Part shown: positions 25,641 to 36,987 of the stretch, one piece after another
Numbering within the stretch: the first letter of the stretch is position 1
Layout: every line of letters begins with the position of its first letter
Origin: Erpobdella octoculata
Taxonomy: Eukaryota; Annelida; Clitellata; Hirudinida; Erpobdellidae
Assembly (NCBI GenBank): GCA_963978895.1
Contig: OZ022241.1
Coordinates: forward strand, 22,113,573 to 22,177,572
Length of the DNA stretch: 64,000 nucleotides
Direction of reading: 5' to 3'
Translations under genes and position numbers: made by a program
Notes under the pieces: generated by a model
Database searches by the model: none
The model's input: the letters and a program-made list of their open reading frames with translations, nothing else
What the model was told of the DNA's origin: nothing

Positions 25641-25830
25641 AAACTGTGAAATGAATCTCTGAATATGGTTGAATTTACCAAAACTGGCCAGTCAGCTGGG
25701 GAAATTAAAGATTTTAAAACGTTGCTTTGTTTTATTTTTTGCGTTGCAAAATTTATATGAGAAATTGTCGAATGTGAAATGGACAACAAAGTTCAACGAA
25801 ACTTGCTTGAAAGAAAATATCTCCCTATTT
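25641..25830 (+). pseudogene. probable PLE N-terminal fragment
   Basis: The plus-strand frame reads YEKLSNVKWTTKFNETCLKE followed by NISLF, which aligns by eye with the PLE N-terminal segment (VSAKWRVVFLRACLKDKLIP). No ribozyme was found upstream, so this is a third, diverged subfamily or a chance resemblance. Confidence 0.4.
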
Positions 25831-26087
25831 TTTTTTATAATAGTTTATAGTCCTTTACACTAAGTGTTTTAAGACTGTAATAGTAAGTGAAAAAAATGAA
25901 TAAAATTAACTTTAACTGTAATACTAACTAAAAAATATTAAATTGACTAACTTTAACTGATACTCTAACTGAAAAACCCTAACTGAAACAACACTGCTGT
26001 ACAGTACTTTAATCCATAGTGCCCTACGTAGATTTTTTTAGACCTTGTCCGGCTTATTTTATAGGCAAAAAATTCCAGTCTGGCTTG
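25831..26087. other. unassigned
   Basis: Contains ATAGTTTATAGTCCTTTACAC, also present near 19258, and repeated TAACTNTAACTGATA-type phrases. No gene. The hAT target duplication is at its right edge. Confidence 0.3.
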
Positions 26088-27595
26088 CAGGGTTGTTACG
26101 AGCGGTAGCGCCGCGCTACCGCTACTGTAGCGGTGCTATTTTTAAGATAGCGGTAGCGGCGCTACTATTGGTTGAGAAGATCGTTGATGGTAGCGCCGCT
26201 ACATTTTTTAGCTGTTCTCAGCGCTATTCACTACCGCTACTTTTATTCAAAAACAAAATATGTTTTTATATCAATTAAGTGATTTCCCATGTATTTAGTT
26301 TTTATTTGAAGTATGCATGAAATCTGAATCTGGCTGATTGATCGACGAGCGTAGGCGTCTCTTTGAAATGTGGAACCTTTCCTGGCCTTGCTAAGGCGAG
26401 CGTGTGCGTCCCTTTGAAGAGTGGCAGAAGTGGTATAGCGGGTGTTAGTGATGCTTTGAGGTGTATGGTATCTGGCTTTTTGAGTGTGTATATACCTACA
26501 GCTTGTACGAACAGTTCAAGGCAGTTTTTTAAACTTTTTAATCAATTGTCTTTTGCTCGATTGATCTTAAGATCTTGACGTTATTTCTTGTCCAGTTGTT
26601 TTATTCACTGTATGTGACGAATAAAATTGTTGTATTACAACAATGTTTTCTACAAACTTGTTGATTGCTCGAAGCATGTGTGTTTTTGAAGCGTTGCCCT
26701 TTAGTGTTAAATGACCGTTGCCAGATTTGACATAGCAGGCATGCGTGATGCTTTGACGTGTTTGTGTCCTTTGGCGAATGTGTACATGTACAGTTTACGA
26801 GAACAGTATAAAATCGTCTTTCTGGTGCTGTTTCAACTTTTCTTCGTTATCGCATGCTTGCTCGAACTTAAAATGTATACGTTATTTGGTCTATGGAACA
26901 AGCAAAATAGATCTGTAATGTCAGCAAATACAATCAAGACGGCGCTAACAGCATTGATTCATCCACTTCTGTCCCTGGCTTCAGCAGTGCATCAACCACT
27001 CCAAAAGACTTTTTCTTCTTGCTTTGTGCAAGAAGAGATAAACAGCTAGCTCAAGTACCCAAAGACACAGATTCACAGATTGAAAAGTATTTAGCAGATC
27101 CTGAAATAAAGCTTATCCACATATCAGAAAACTATACATTTAATTAAATACCGGTTTGCCATCTAGTGCAGCCGTTGAGCAGTTGTTTTTATTTGGTAGC
27201 AGAGTTTTCGTGCCACTATGTACCCACATGAGCAGCGAGAATTTTGAAATGATGATGTTTTAGCGCATGGCAAAGTTTTAGTCTTACAAAGAAACAAGAT
27301 GAAAAGAGATTTCAATGTTTAAGTATATTTTCAAACTTTTTAAATGGTTTTATTTGTTCAAAGTCATTTTTCTCATTGTTATTTCAAGCCATTTAAATTT
27401 AAAAAAATATTAACGATTGACAATGATGTTGATAATGATGATATTGAAAATAAGTCAGTTTATTAACTTTGAAGTGAACAAAAATTTGTGTTATTATTGA
27501 ATGCAACTTTGTAATTTTTTATGAATCCTCAGCAGAGTAGCGGTAGCAGTAGCGAAGAGCGGTGCTACTTTGAAAAAGTAGCATTAACAACCCTG
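26088..27595 (+). mobile_element. hAT element with 8-bp TSD and decayed transposase
   Basis: Termini CAGGGTTGTTA and TAACAACCCTG are flanked by the perfect duplication CTGGCTTG (26080-26087, 27596-27603). Subterminal GCGGTAGCG repeats follow on both sides. Near 27020-27260 a broken plus-strand frame gives IEKYLADPEIKLIHI, then LPSSAAVEQLFLFGSRVF and SSENFEMM, the C-terminal dimerisation region of hAT transposases. The rest of the transposase is missing. A 0.7-kb derivative lies at 44976-45659. Confidence 0.88.
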
Positions 27596-27603
27596 CTGGC
27601 TTG

Positions 27604-27804
27604 TTATTTAGGCCCGAACCGACCCGTTTTATAAGCACAAAAGTCGAGACCTGGCCCGGTTCGTGATGAACTGGACTCAGCCAGTTTTAATGGACATAAA
27701 ACCTCAAAGCTTAAAAACAATTTTTTTAAAAATAATGAAATACGTATCTTATTATTTAAAAAAAAACTAAATACTAAATTTTAAAGTTTTCACATTTCCA
27801 GTTA
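27604..27804. other. unassigned
   Basis: Nothing recognised; AT-rich apart from a GC-richer start. Confidence 0.3.
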
Positions 27805-28560
27805 GTGTGTTTTCAAGCAAATAATCCTTTTCTCCACCCAACATTTGCTCGTAAAGCAGCTTTAATTCATGATACAATTTTTGAATATAATCTTGATCTA
27901 CTCTGTCTAACTGAGACCTGGATAATGTCCAATTCTCCTCCAATGGTTAAATTGTACATCGCACCGGCGGACTTTTCGGTTTTTCATGCGCATAGAGGGT
28001 CGTCTGCCGACAAGAGAGTTAGTGGAATTGCAATCATTTACAGTGACATATTGAGGTGCACACAAGTTTCCTCACCCTTGCTATCAGAATTCGAGCATCT
28101 TGTTGTGAAGTTGTTCAATACTCAGAGGCCATTGTATGTTATCACTGTATACCGACCACCTGGCCCCATCACAAAGAGTTTTCTGCAAGAATTATCTCAT
28201 CTCATATAATATATTACTAAAATGAACCATGACAACAGCAACTTCATAATCTGCGGCGATTTTAATACACCTTCCACTTCTACATCAAAACTCCGGAAAA
28301 CAAAGCTGCTTATGACGAAGCCAAAAAAACTGCTCGCAAAGCTATACTCAGTTCTCGAATTGTTGCCATCCAAGATGAAGTAAATTCATCTAGTAATGCA
28401 CCCACTCTCTGGCATATTCTCAATAAGCTATTACATAATATCAAGCAACATAATTTTTCGGAAGATAAATGCAAAAGTCTTGCTAATACTATCAATAATC
28501 ATTTTATTAATAAAATAAATAATATACACCAAAATATAAAAAAAACTAGATTCTCTTAAC
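27805..28560 (+). pseudogene. LINE endonuclease and linker fragment
   Basis: The frame reads ARKAALIHDTIFEYNLDLLC with LTETWI, FSVFHAHRG and VITVYRPPGP, then FIICGDFNTPSTSTS in the next frame, an internal deletion near 28290, and linker sequence (AYDEAKKTARKAILSS, PTLWHILNKLLHN). It resembles the LINE at 7.7-11.4 kb but is diverged. It ends before (TA)n at 28661. Confidence 0.72.
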
Positions 28561-28656
28561 CACGCAACAGTCATACAGCCCCATAGATCAAACTTATGTC
28601 CTCAAATGTGTTCGTTTCAAGAGACCAACCCAACCGAAGTTAAAAAGATCATCATG

Positions 28657-28817
<161 letters not shown>

Positions 28818-28829
28818 CGTTTTACGTTT

Positions 28830-28871
28830 GACCCTGATAATGGCTGATCTAGTTGAAACGGTCCATTGGTC
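28830..28871 (+). ncRNA. decayed hammerhead ribozyme of a PLE
   Basis: GACC (28830-28833) and GGUC (28868-28871) still pair as stem I. The core is CUGAUAA in place of CUGAUGA (the essential G8 is lost), stem III has a mismatch, and the cleavage base is U. It is therefore probably inactive. The element (28814-28890) keeps only this and a few bases of coding sequence before TATATATA. Confidence 0.65.
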
Positions 28872-28984
28872 TGGCAATAAAAGTTTTATATATACACACA
28901 CAAATTTTAGAAAATATTTTAATCTATGCTTTTTTCTTTAAAAAGGACTTAATTGCACCTTATTAACAATAAAACGGAAAAGCG

Positions 28985-29404
28985 ACCGGGATCGGGAAAT
29001 CGATCGGTAGCATGAGAGCAAGCGGGGAAGGAAAGAGTAGTTACAGAAAAACGATAGAAAAACCTCTAAAACCCCGGGCGCGGGAGAGCAAATGGGAACG
29101 GGAGAGCAAGCAGGAACGGGACAGCAAGCGGGAACGGGAGAGAAAGTGAGAACCTGGAAAGCAAGCGGGAATGGGAGAGCAAGCGGGAACGGGAAAGCAA
29201 GCGAGAACGGGAGAGCAAACGAGGAAGGAAACGGGAGCGAGAGAAAAACGATAGAAAAATCTCCAAAAACCGCTGGCATTGTACACTTGATTGCTCTTCA
29301 AGATTGATATTGATTTTTTACATGGTCTTAATTTTTTACATTAAACTTTTAATAAAAAACCAAAATAATTTATGAGGCAAAACAACGTCTACTGGGTCAG
29401 CTAG
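28985..29404 (+). mobile_element. Helitron 3' part(s), extended tail
   Basis: Two G-rich blocks are joined: 28985-29080 ends in AACCCCGGGCGCGGG, and the main array runs from 29080 to 29235, followed by CTCCAAAAACCGCTGG and a 130-bp tail that ends TGGGTCAG and CTAG (29401-29404) with T. The same tail is at 12775-12895 in reverse. The first block looks like a second, truncated copy. Confidence 0.58.
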
Positions 29405-29418
29405 TATATATATAAAAA

Positions 29419-29605
29419 CTAGTTGACCCAGCAAAGTTTAATGTACAAAATTATGACAATTTAAAAAAATCAATCTCGAAGAGCAACCGTGTGTACACTA
29501 CCCGGGTTTTTGAAAGTTTTTCTATCGTTCTTCTCTCTTGCTCCCGTTTCCTTCTCCTCTTGCTCTCCCGTTTGCTCTCTCGTTCCCGCTTGCTCTCCTA
29601 TTCTC
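29419..29605 (-). mobile_element. Helitron 3' part facing the previous one
   Basis: On the minus strand the array (GGGAGAGCAAGCGGGAACG types) runs to CAAAAACCCGGGTAGTG, a tail, GCTGGGTCAACTAG at 29419, then T. Its end lies only 14 bp from the plus-strand end at 29404 across a short TA-rich spacer. Confidence 0.58.
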
Positions 29606-29609
29606 CTAA

Positions 29610-30795
29610 TGCCGTATTTGACCTTCTGCGATCATGGGAGTGTGATAATCATGTTATCGGTATGTGTTTCGATACGACTGCCTCAAAAACAAGGAGAATT
29701 AATGGAGCATGTACACTTCTTGAAAACGACATTGGTCGGAATCTGTTATGGATGGCGTGCAGGCACCACATGTTTGAGGTTTTTTTGGCAGATAGCTTTC
29801 AAGTATGTCTTGGACCATCAACTGGAACTGGTTCAGATATCCTTATTTTTAAACGATTCGGCAAGAAATGATCTGATCTAAATCACGATATCTTCAAACA
29901 ACTAACACGACAGTCCCACTGATAATTGTTTCGGATCAAGTGAAAGAATTCATTTATTGAGCATTACAGCAAAAGTTATCCTCGAGAAGATTATCGCGAG
30001 TTTATATGCCTAGCCGGGTTAATGGTTGGATTGGATGTTAAGAAAAACATTTGCAAACCTGGTGCTTTACATCGTGCCTGCTGGATGGCGAAGGAGATAT
30101 ATTCGCTGAAAATTCAGCTTCTGTTCGATGGAAATGAACAAGCTTTTTCTCTGACAGGTTGAGAATTCCAAGGAATTCAGAGATTCAATCAATTTGTTGT
30201 GACAATTTACATACACTAGTAGGTTGATACTCGATGCACCAATCAATGATTTACTGCTAATCCAACGCTTGAAAGTATATGATGATGATGCACTAAAGTC
30301 TACTGGACTGAAAACGATAAAACGCCATTCGTGGTATTTAAGCCAAGAGTTGGCTACACTATGTTTTTTCTCGGAAAAAATTTCTAACGACGAGAAAACT
30401 CAGCTTGTGAGAGATGAAATCTGCAAGAGGTCCACATTTACTCCAGTCACTTCCAGAAACATTGGAGGATATAGCTATTTCGAGCAGTTTCTTCCAAACT
30501 GCAGGCATTGATGACAGTTTTCTGAATTCGCCAGTTGACTCTTGGAAAAACAATGATTCATTCCTGGCTGACGCCAAGCTAGTGAATAATTTGGCTAGTG
30601 TTAATGACGTTACTGAACATGGCGTTGCCCTGATCGAGAATTACCATTCATCGATAACAAGAAATAAAGAACAGAAACAGTTTCTGTTGCAAGTAGCAGA
30701 AAAACACAGAAAAGAATTTGCAACTTGCACCAGAGACAATATATGTAGTTTGAACACAACCTCGTTTCTTACCAAAAATACTGCCGATAAATGAA
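29610..30795 (+). pseudogene. decayed hAT-like transposase
   Basis: Broken plus-strand frames in order read GMCFDTTASKTRRINGA, LLWMACRHHMFEVFL, STGTGSDILIFKRFGKK, REFICLAGLMVGLDV, HRACWMAKEIYSLKIQLL, HSWYLSQELATLCFFSE and, near the end, HGVALIENYHSSITRNKEQK, QFLLQVAEKHRKEF. I recognise this as a widespread invertebrate transposon protein of hAT-like type, here with several stops and frameshifts and without an N-terminus, which is cut by the Helitron end at about 29605. Confidence 0.55.
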
Positions 30796-31143
30796 TAATT
30801 TTTTGAATTTTAATGTTTTTGCCTTGAACTAGTTTTATTATATTGTTTGAACTAGCACAGTTTATAAATATATTCATAAACTACATACTCTAAAAGCTTT
30901 CCAATGGTATAAAACAACTTAAAATTACAATAAATAATTTTCAATACATTGTCAAATTACACGATATCACGAGACATTTGACGGCCGTGACAATGACATT
31001 CAACAGACTTGAGGGACCTCTAAATATTATTCAAATGAGCTGAAATTTTGCATGTAGCATTATATTATCATATAGAAACTTTCTACAAGGTGCACCCTAA
31101 GATTTTCAACAACAAAAAATTTTCAAACATTTTGGGACACCCT
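30796..31143. other. unassigned AT-rich DNA
   Basis: No gene or known repeat recognised. Confidence 0.35.
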
Positions 31144-31647
<504 letters not shown>

Positions 31648-31658
<11 letters not shown>

Positions 31659-32669
31659 AATGAATGTTTGTGCGTCTGTCTCTTATAGAAATCTAAACAG
31701 CTGGAGCAATCTTGATGAAATTTGGCAATGGAGTAGTTCTCATGCAAGAAAAGAAAGTTAAGGATCTTTGGCACTCTTGTAGCTGCCGGACGCGTCAGTC
31801 TATGTGGCACGATTTTATCGTTTTTTATCGTATTTAACCTTTTTTGTTTCCGTCAAATACCGATTCTGTTTTCTACTTTTCCGGAACAATGCACGGTAAT
31901 CCTGCAGTATAGCGTCCTGAACCGATTTCGATGAAAAATGGCCGGTTTTTTAACGTAAATGATATTTAAAACATAAATAAGGGAAATAAAGACTAATAAC
32001 AACATAAATAACTGAAAAAAAACAAAAATTATAGCACTTTAGAACATTTATAAATTACTCCCGAAGTTAACGTAGTTCCCGATGAAGATCTATTTGTCAA
32101 TAGCGATAGAAGTGAACAGTAGGAATAAAGGTAATAAAAATTAAACACATTTAAAATAAAAATAGACAATTTAGGAAAAAAAATATAAAAAATTATGGAA
32201 GTAAAAAATTGAAAAATATTAGTTTGCTTTAGAAGTACGAGTTGCGTAACCCGCTCCATGTCTAAAACCGTTTCTTTAAATGCGGCGCTTTATATCAAAT
32301 TGCCTTAAGAAAAATTAAAAAAACATTGAAAACAATAAATAACCAACAGAACACCAAGAAAAATTAAAATAATATCAAAGTAAAAGTACTTGGCGACTTG
32401 GCTGTCCTTGGTACGGTTTCTATCATATTTCTTGGAGCAGCATGTTGAGTTTTAGAGGTCATGTGGCTAGCAGAATCGTTTGGAGAGCAAAAGAGCGAGC
32501 GAGAAAGCGACCAGGAAGAGAAGAGCAATCGGGAGCGGGAATGCGGCCGGGAACGGTAAGGCGATCGGGAGCGGGAAAACGATCGGGAGCGAGAAAACTA
32601 GCGGGGAAGAAAACGGGAGCGAGAGAAAAATGATGAGAAAACCTCGGGCAACGCTGGATCCCTCGCTAG
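31648..32669 (+). mobile_element. non-autonomous Helitron, about 1.0 kb
   Basis: The 5' side leaves (TA)n with AAGAATGAATGTTTGTG and CTAAACAGCTGG, then TTGATGAAATTTGGC, a recognised Helitron opening. The 3' side has a G-rich array (about 32485-32625), then GAGAAAACCTCGGGCAACGC and CTAG at 32666-32669 with T. The interior has no Rep or helicase. The block 32200-32640 is repeated in reverse at 43078-43500. A full-length non-autonomous copy is the simplest reading, though nested pieces are possible. Confidence 0.6.
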
Positions 32670-33060
32670 TCATAGATAAATTTCCACACAGCGCTCTGAT
32701 TTTTTAAAATTTAAATAATTAAAAATTTATTTGTAACTTTTTATAATGTATTTATTATTTTATTATGTTATTTTATTTGAATATTAACTCTTCCTTGCTT
32801 TTCATTCCTTGAATTGTATTATTCCGCGTGTCAACATTGCCTTTGGATATTTTTGCTTAAAGTCGGTTTTTAGTAAGTTTTTCTGTAAAATACTTGTTCG
32901 TAATATGTTTTGATAATGTTCTATGGTTATTCTATTAAACAGTTTTTTAAACCGTTTTTTCATCGAAATCGGTTCAGGACGCTATACTGCAGGATTACCC
33001 AATGCACTCTAATGGATTACGAAACTAAATTTTCTCTCAAATATTTGCCGTAATAATTTC
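32670..33060. repeat. segment duplicated in reverse at 38800-39118
   Basis: The sequence from CATAGATAAATTTCC through AGTCGGTTTTTAGTAAG matches the minus strand of 38865-39118, including the last bases of the Helitron end. A further piece (ATCGAAATCGGTTCAGGACG) at about 32960 is also at 31910 (reverse) and 38812. Probably a Helitron-carried segment. Confidence 0.6.
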
Positions 33061-33418
33061 TGGCAGTTTTTTTTCCTAAGAAGAGTCGCCATGGTTTCCT
33101 TGGTTCCGGCTTGTGAAGCCGCGCTGCTACGACCAATCCTAGCGCGTCATTCGAATACACGTGACCAACTGCTACAGGCTAAAGGAAGCGTCTGGTGTTC
33201 GATTCCACCATCTACAATCTGTTCGTCAACCATCCAGCTGCCTTCACCACCTCATGCCGGCTCGGCGAGATCCAGAACCTCTATCGAAGCTGCGAAATGC
33301 TTCAGAATATCTGGTGCCTTTCTGTAAAACTAAAAGATTTCAAACATCGGTCTTGCCATATTCTCTTAAGAACTTTCAATAATTCAATATCACCTTCTTC
33401 CTATCTTCGATCTTATAT

Positions 33419-33422
<4 letters not shown>
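33061..33422. other. unassigned, relatively GC-rich
   Basis: Two overlapping plus-strand frames (33091-33327, 33195-33512) look compositionally coding-like but show no recognisable domain. Origin unknown. Confidence 0.3.
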
Positions 33423-33498
<76 letters not shown>

Positions 33499-33925
33499 TA
33501 TATACAAAATAACTGGTGATCTCATTATAAATTCAGCCAATAATATTATAGAGCAATGAACTGTCATGTTAATAATTAAAATTGCTTATTGTAACAGTTC
33601 ATTTCATTTTAACATCTCATTCTATAATCTACTATAACTCTTATTATGTGATTCTCCACTGTTGATCAATGAACTTACAATGATACAGTTCATTGTATAA
33701 TAATACATGATCTGATTTTGATTATACTTTATTCTTTCTGTTTTTATCTTTATCTTATATTCATCTTTATTTCACACTAACATTTCATATACTATAATTC
33801 ATATTATGTGATTTCCCATTGTTCCAATCCAGCTTTTAAGCTGCAATAGAAATAAAAGTTATATCTCTCAAGAAGGTTTGGACTTCTATCCCCTGGCTCA
33901 GGGGGGCCAAAAAACCTTTCCAGGC
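33423..33925. repeat. (TA)n followed by AT-rich direct repeats
   Basis: The TA tract is 33423-33494. After it, phrases such as ATTATGTGATT and ACAGTTCATT with its complement AATGAACTGT recur at 33555-33700 and 33770-33820. No gene. Confidence 0.5.
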
Positions 33926-34207
33926 CAAAGTGCTACCGCTTACGTCTGACAGTGATATTATCACTGTTGTTAATCGAGTCAGAATGAGATCATCATCCTT
34001 CATATCATCACTCAAAACATCTTGACCAGTCGCACAACTAAAATTGTCAAGGACGCTATACCCTTCATGATCAAGGGGGTCACAAACATCAATTTTAGTT
34101 GTGCGACTGGTCAAGATGTTTTGAGTGATGATATGAAGGATGATGATCTCATTCTGACTCGATTAACAACAGTGCTTAACAGTGTCAGACGTAAGCGGTA
34201 GCAAAAG
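33926..34207. repeat. large inverted repeat (foldback)
   Basis: Arms of about 120 bp (33926-34053 and 34090-34207) are nearly perfect complements around a 36-bp centre; the outer ends are GTGCTACCGCTTACGTCTGA and its complement. The left arm carries a small insertion or deletion at TATTATCACTGT. A transcript through it would form a long hairpin. No flanking duplication was identified. Confidence 0.8.
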
Positions 34208-34440
34208 TTTCGAATTAATGTAGTTTAACTGTATTAGTTTAATTTGATTTTATCTGTTCAACTGTTCTTAATAATACCACAGTCGGACGGAGCGGTGGCG
34301 AAAGTTTTGAATGTATTGTAGTTTGTCTGTATTAGTTTAATTTGATTTTTTCTGTTAATAATTTATTCATTATATGAACCATTATTTAATTTAATTTATT
34401 TTAAATCCAGTTTCGTTTTAGTTTATATTATTTAGTGTTA
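34208..34440. repeat. AT-rich DNA with a short tandem duplication
   Basis: The phrase CTGTATTAGTTTAATTTGAT occurs at 34229 and 34331 in similar contexts, a diverged duplication of about 100 bp. No gene. Confidence 0.5.
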
Positions 34441-34675
34441 ATGCCCCTTTTTCTTCTCCTTCGGTTTTATTTGGGGTTTACTTTTACTCTGATTATAAAC
34501 TTGTGTACGTTGTCCGGTTAAATTATATTGGCTCTGAAGATGACAGTTGATGGTTGTCGAAACGCGTTAGCCTTAATTTTGAATAATGTTGTCTTAAAAA
34601 CTAAATTTCGACATTTAGATAAGATAATAAAAAAGCATATTGCTGCTAAATGGTCCTTTGTGTTTTTAAGAGTTT
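34441..34675 (+). mobile_element. PLE fragment: ribozyme plus N-terminal coding piece
   Basis: Nearly the same sequence as 17961-18215 but on the plus strand. The coding piece reads [20 protein letters not shown] and SFVFLRVCF, and is cut at GAGTTTGTTTT, where Helitron-type G-rich sequence in reverse begins. The 18-kb copy goes on to a (TA) junction only a few bases later. Confidence 0.68.
34530..34572 (+). ncRNA. hammerhead ribozyme, PLE type I
   Basis: GGCU (34530-34533) pairs with AGCC (34569-34572). The core CUGAAGA is at 34534-34540; stem II pairs GACA with UGUC; then GAA, the self-complementary ACGCGU and U at the cleavage position. All core bases are consistent with activity, probably as a dimer because stem III is only two pairs long. 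Confidence 0.75.
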
Positions 34676-35132
<457 letters not shown>

Positions 35133-35303
35133 GCAAATTTTGGCAATAAATTTTCTTCTAGACATGCTCGAAGAAAAACAGCTCTAAACTTAAAAGAAAC
35201 AACTTTTTTCATAACACGTTCCACTTTTCTGAACTGTGGAACAAGACGAGCTTCAATCAAACTATTGAAATTCATAGTTAGAAATTATTTTTATTACATA
35301 TAA

Positions 35304-35343
35304 TGCCGACGCGTTTCGGAGAGAAACTCTCCATTTTCAAGGC
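35304..35343 (-). ncRNA. hammerhead-like ribozyme, probably inactive
   Basis: On the minus strand GCC/GGC form stem I and GGAGAG/CUCUCC a strong stem II, followed by GAA, ACGCGU and C. The upstream core reads UUGAAAA in place of CUGANGA, so C3 and G8 are both changed. The fold is kept but cleavage is doubtful. Confidence 0.6.
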
Positions 35344-35563
35344 AAATGAAACGTAAACACAACGGTAAACACAACGGAAAACCAAAAGCACAAAAAGAAA
35401 CGAAAATGTTGCTCAAATATTCGAAAAGCAAAAGAAGAAAAATAAATAATACAAATAAAATAGAAAGAAAAATAAATTTATATATAATAATAAATAAATA
35501 AAATAAAATAAATAACGAGTAAAACGAAACAATCATAAGAGGGGGAAATAAGCAAGATACGAT

Positions 35564-36583
35564 CTACTTCTTTCGCCTTCGTTGTGTGATATTTACGTTG
35601 TCTATCACATGTTGGAACATATCATGAGTAGAATCAACATCCAACGATTCTGGTGCATCAGTACCGATACATTCTTCAGCAGCCAGTGAAACCGCAACTA
35701 CATCCATCGTCTCCAACGTGTGAGATCTGACAACCTCTCCCTGAAGCAATTGCTCATCGTTCTCATCGGGAAGCAGATCGAGACGGGAACAGTCGAGACA
35801 ACACGTAGCTGAGCCATCAGTCGCAAGCTCAGAATCAATGACAGGAGGGGCAGACGGGGCAGCAACAAAACTAATTGAGGAATCAAATAGTTTTAAAGTG
35901 GAAGGAAATGTATCAAACTGTTTATTAATAGAAGGGGCAAGTTTTTTAATAAACAGAGCCTCACGAATCTTCAGGCGTGTAAAGTTATTTTCTCTAAATA
36001 TTATTGTAGTGTTTTCATCAAGAAGTTTTCGTGTTGGTTTACAATGGTGTGAAGTGTTAAAATGTAGCTTTATTGCACCGTTCTGAATGTGCATAGTGAG
36101 CCGTCGGGCAAGACTTGTGCGGGTGTGACCTATATATGTCTCCACCGTACTATGTGGAAGCGGGCATTGAAATAGGTACACGAGATGAGTCTGCTGTAGG
36201 GCGTTTGGGTGGTAAGAAAGGTTATTTCTGATGACTAAATTAGAGGTCTTAAGGTTTCTATAGTAAATGTGGATCTTCAACTTGTGCTTATCAGGTTCAC
36301 AGAGAACAACATTTTTTCTAATAATAAGTTTTATGGCCCTTTCATCAGAAGCATAGTTACTGTGCATTTGATTGCAATAGAATAAAGGCACTTCTTCTAC
36401 GCCAGAGGTTTGAACTCCCAAATGAGAAGATTTAGCTGAAGCTTCATTTTTGTTGGGTTGAACAAGACGTGAGACGAACTTATTAATGACTTCATCAACG
36501 TATGAGTTGGCATAATTATTGTTAACAAGTAGCTGTTTTACACGAGTCACCTCCCTATGAAAACTACTCCAATCTTCACTCAA
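35564..36583 (-). CDS. PLE C-terminal GIY-YIG endonuclease ORF
   Basis: An uninterrupted 339-residue frame. Residues about 95-160 link the lost RT to the endonuclease. At about residue 135-170 come HLVYLFQCP and ETYIGHTRTSLARRLTMHIQ, the GIY-YIG core with its catalytic Arg, and near 205-220 REALFIKKLAPSINKQFD with the conserved Glu and Asn. A Ser/Asp-rich tail of about 110 residues ends NITQRRRKK. In PLEs this domain nicks target DNA for primed reverse transcription. No RT motifs precede it because the copy is truncated by (TA)n at 36597, so the protein could not retrotranspose alone. The listed ATG is simply the first in the frame. Confidence 0.8.
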   Translation of the reverse strand: MSEDWSSFHREVTRVKQLLVNNNYANSYVDEVINKFVSRLVQPNKNEASAKSSHLGVQTSGVEEVPLFYCNQMHSNYASDERAIKLIIRKNVVLCEPDKHKLKIHIYYRNLKTSNLVIRNNLSYHPNALQQTHLVYLFQCPLPHSTVETYIGHTRTSLARRLTMHIQNGAIKLHFNTSHHCKPTRKLLDENTTIIFRENNFTRLKIREALFIKKLAPSINKQFDTFPSTLKLFDSSISFVAAPSAPPVIDSELATDGSATCCLDCSRLDLLPDENDEQLLQGEVVRSHTLETMDVVAVSLAAEECIGTDAPESLDVDSTHDMFQHVIDNVNITQRRRKK

Positions 36584-36596
36584 ATTGTATGCACAT

Positions 36597-36779
36597 ATAT
36601 ATATATATATATATATGTAGTTCCCGCTCGCTCACCCGCTCCGCTCCGCTCATTTTGTGACGGATTTCAAATTTTTTTTTATATTTGATTCCACTTGACT
36701 CTCAAGGTTGTGTGAAAATTTCATTACGATCGGATGAATGGTGTAGCAATGCATAAACGCCATTAACATACAAACATTC

Positions 36780-36867
<88 letters not shown>
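36597..36867 (-). mobile_element. Helitron 5' part between (TA)n tracts
   Basis: TA tracts at 36597-36617 and 36783-36867 enclose a minus-strand piece: AAATGAATGTTTGTATG, then TTTATGCATTGCTACACC and ATCGTAATGAAATTTTCAC, and at its other end GAGCGGAGCGGAGCGGG. The same opening without the first bases is at 47225-47350, joined to a G-rich array. An internally deleted Helitron. Confidence 0.5.
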
Positions 36868-36869
<2 letters not shown>

Positions 36870-36987
36870 TTGAAAACGCAAGCACTGTGTTACCTTTTGT
36901 CGCTTGCAAACATAACTCCGGTAACATTTTAGAATGTTAGGTTCTTACATATCATTATGAATCCCCTACTTATAAAGAATACGATAT
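36868..36987. other. unassigned sequence before the 36988 frame
   Basis: Nothing recognised; may be part of the same decayed transposon as the following frames. Confidence 0.3.

Larger units (their letters stand above)
35128..36595 (-). mobile_element. Penelope-like element, 5'-truncated, flanked by (TA)n
   Basis: Bounded by TA tracts at 36597-36617 and 35093-35127. Minus-strand order: GIY-YIG endonuclease ORF, untranslated region, decayed hammerhead (35343-35304), and an N-terminal coding piece (VKKVVSFKFRAVFLRACLEE then NLLPKFAIN) ending at TA. The reverse transcriptase is absent, consistent with 5' truncation. It is the most complete PLE in the window. Confidence 0.8.

Noticed and set aside
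33091..33512. Two overlapping plus-strand frames as a host exon
   Set aside because: No similarity I can name and neither has convincing splice sites; kept as unassigned.
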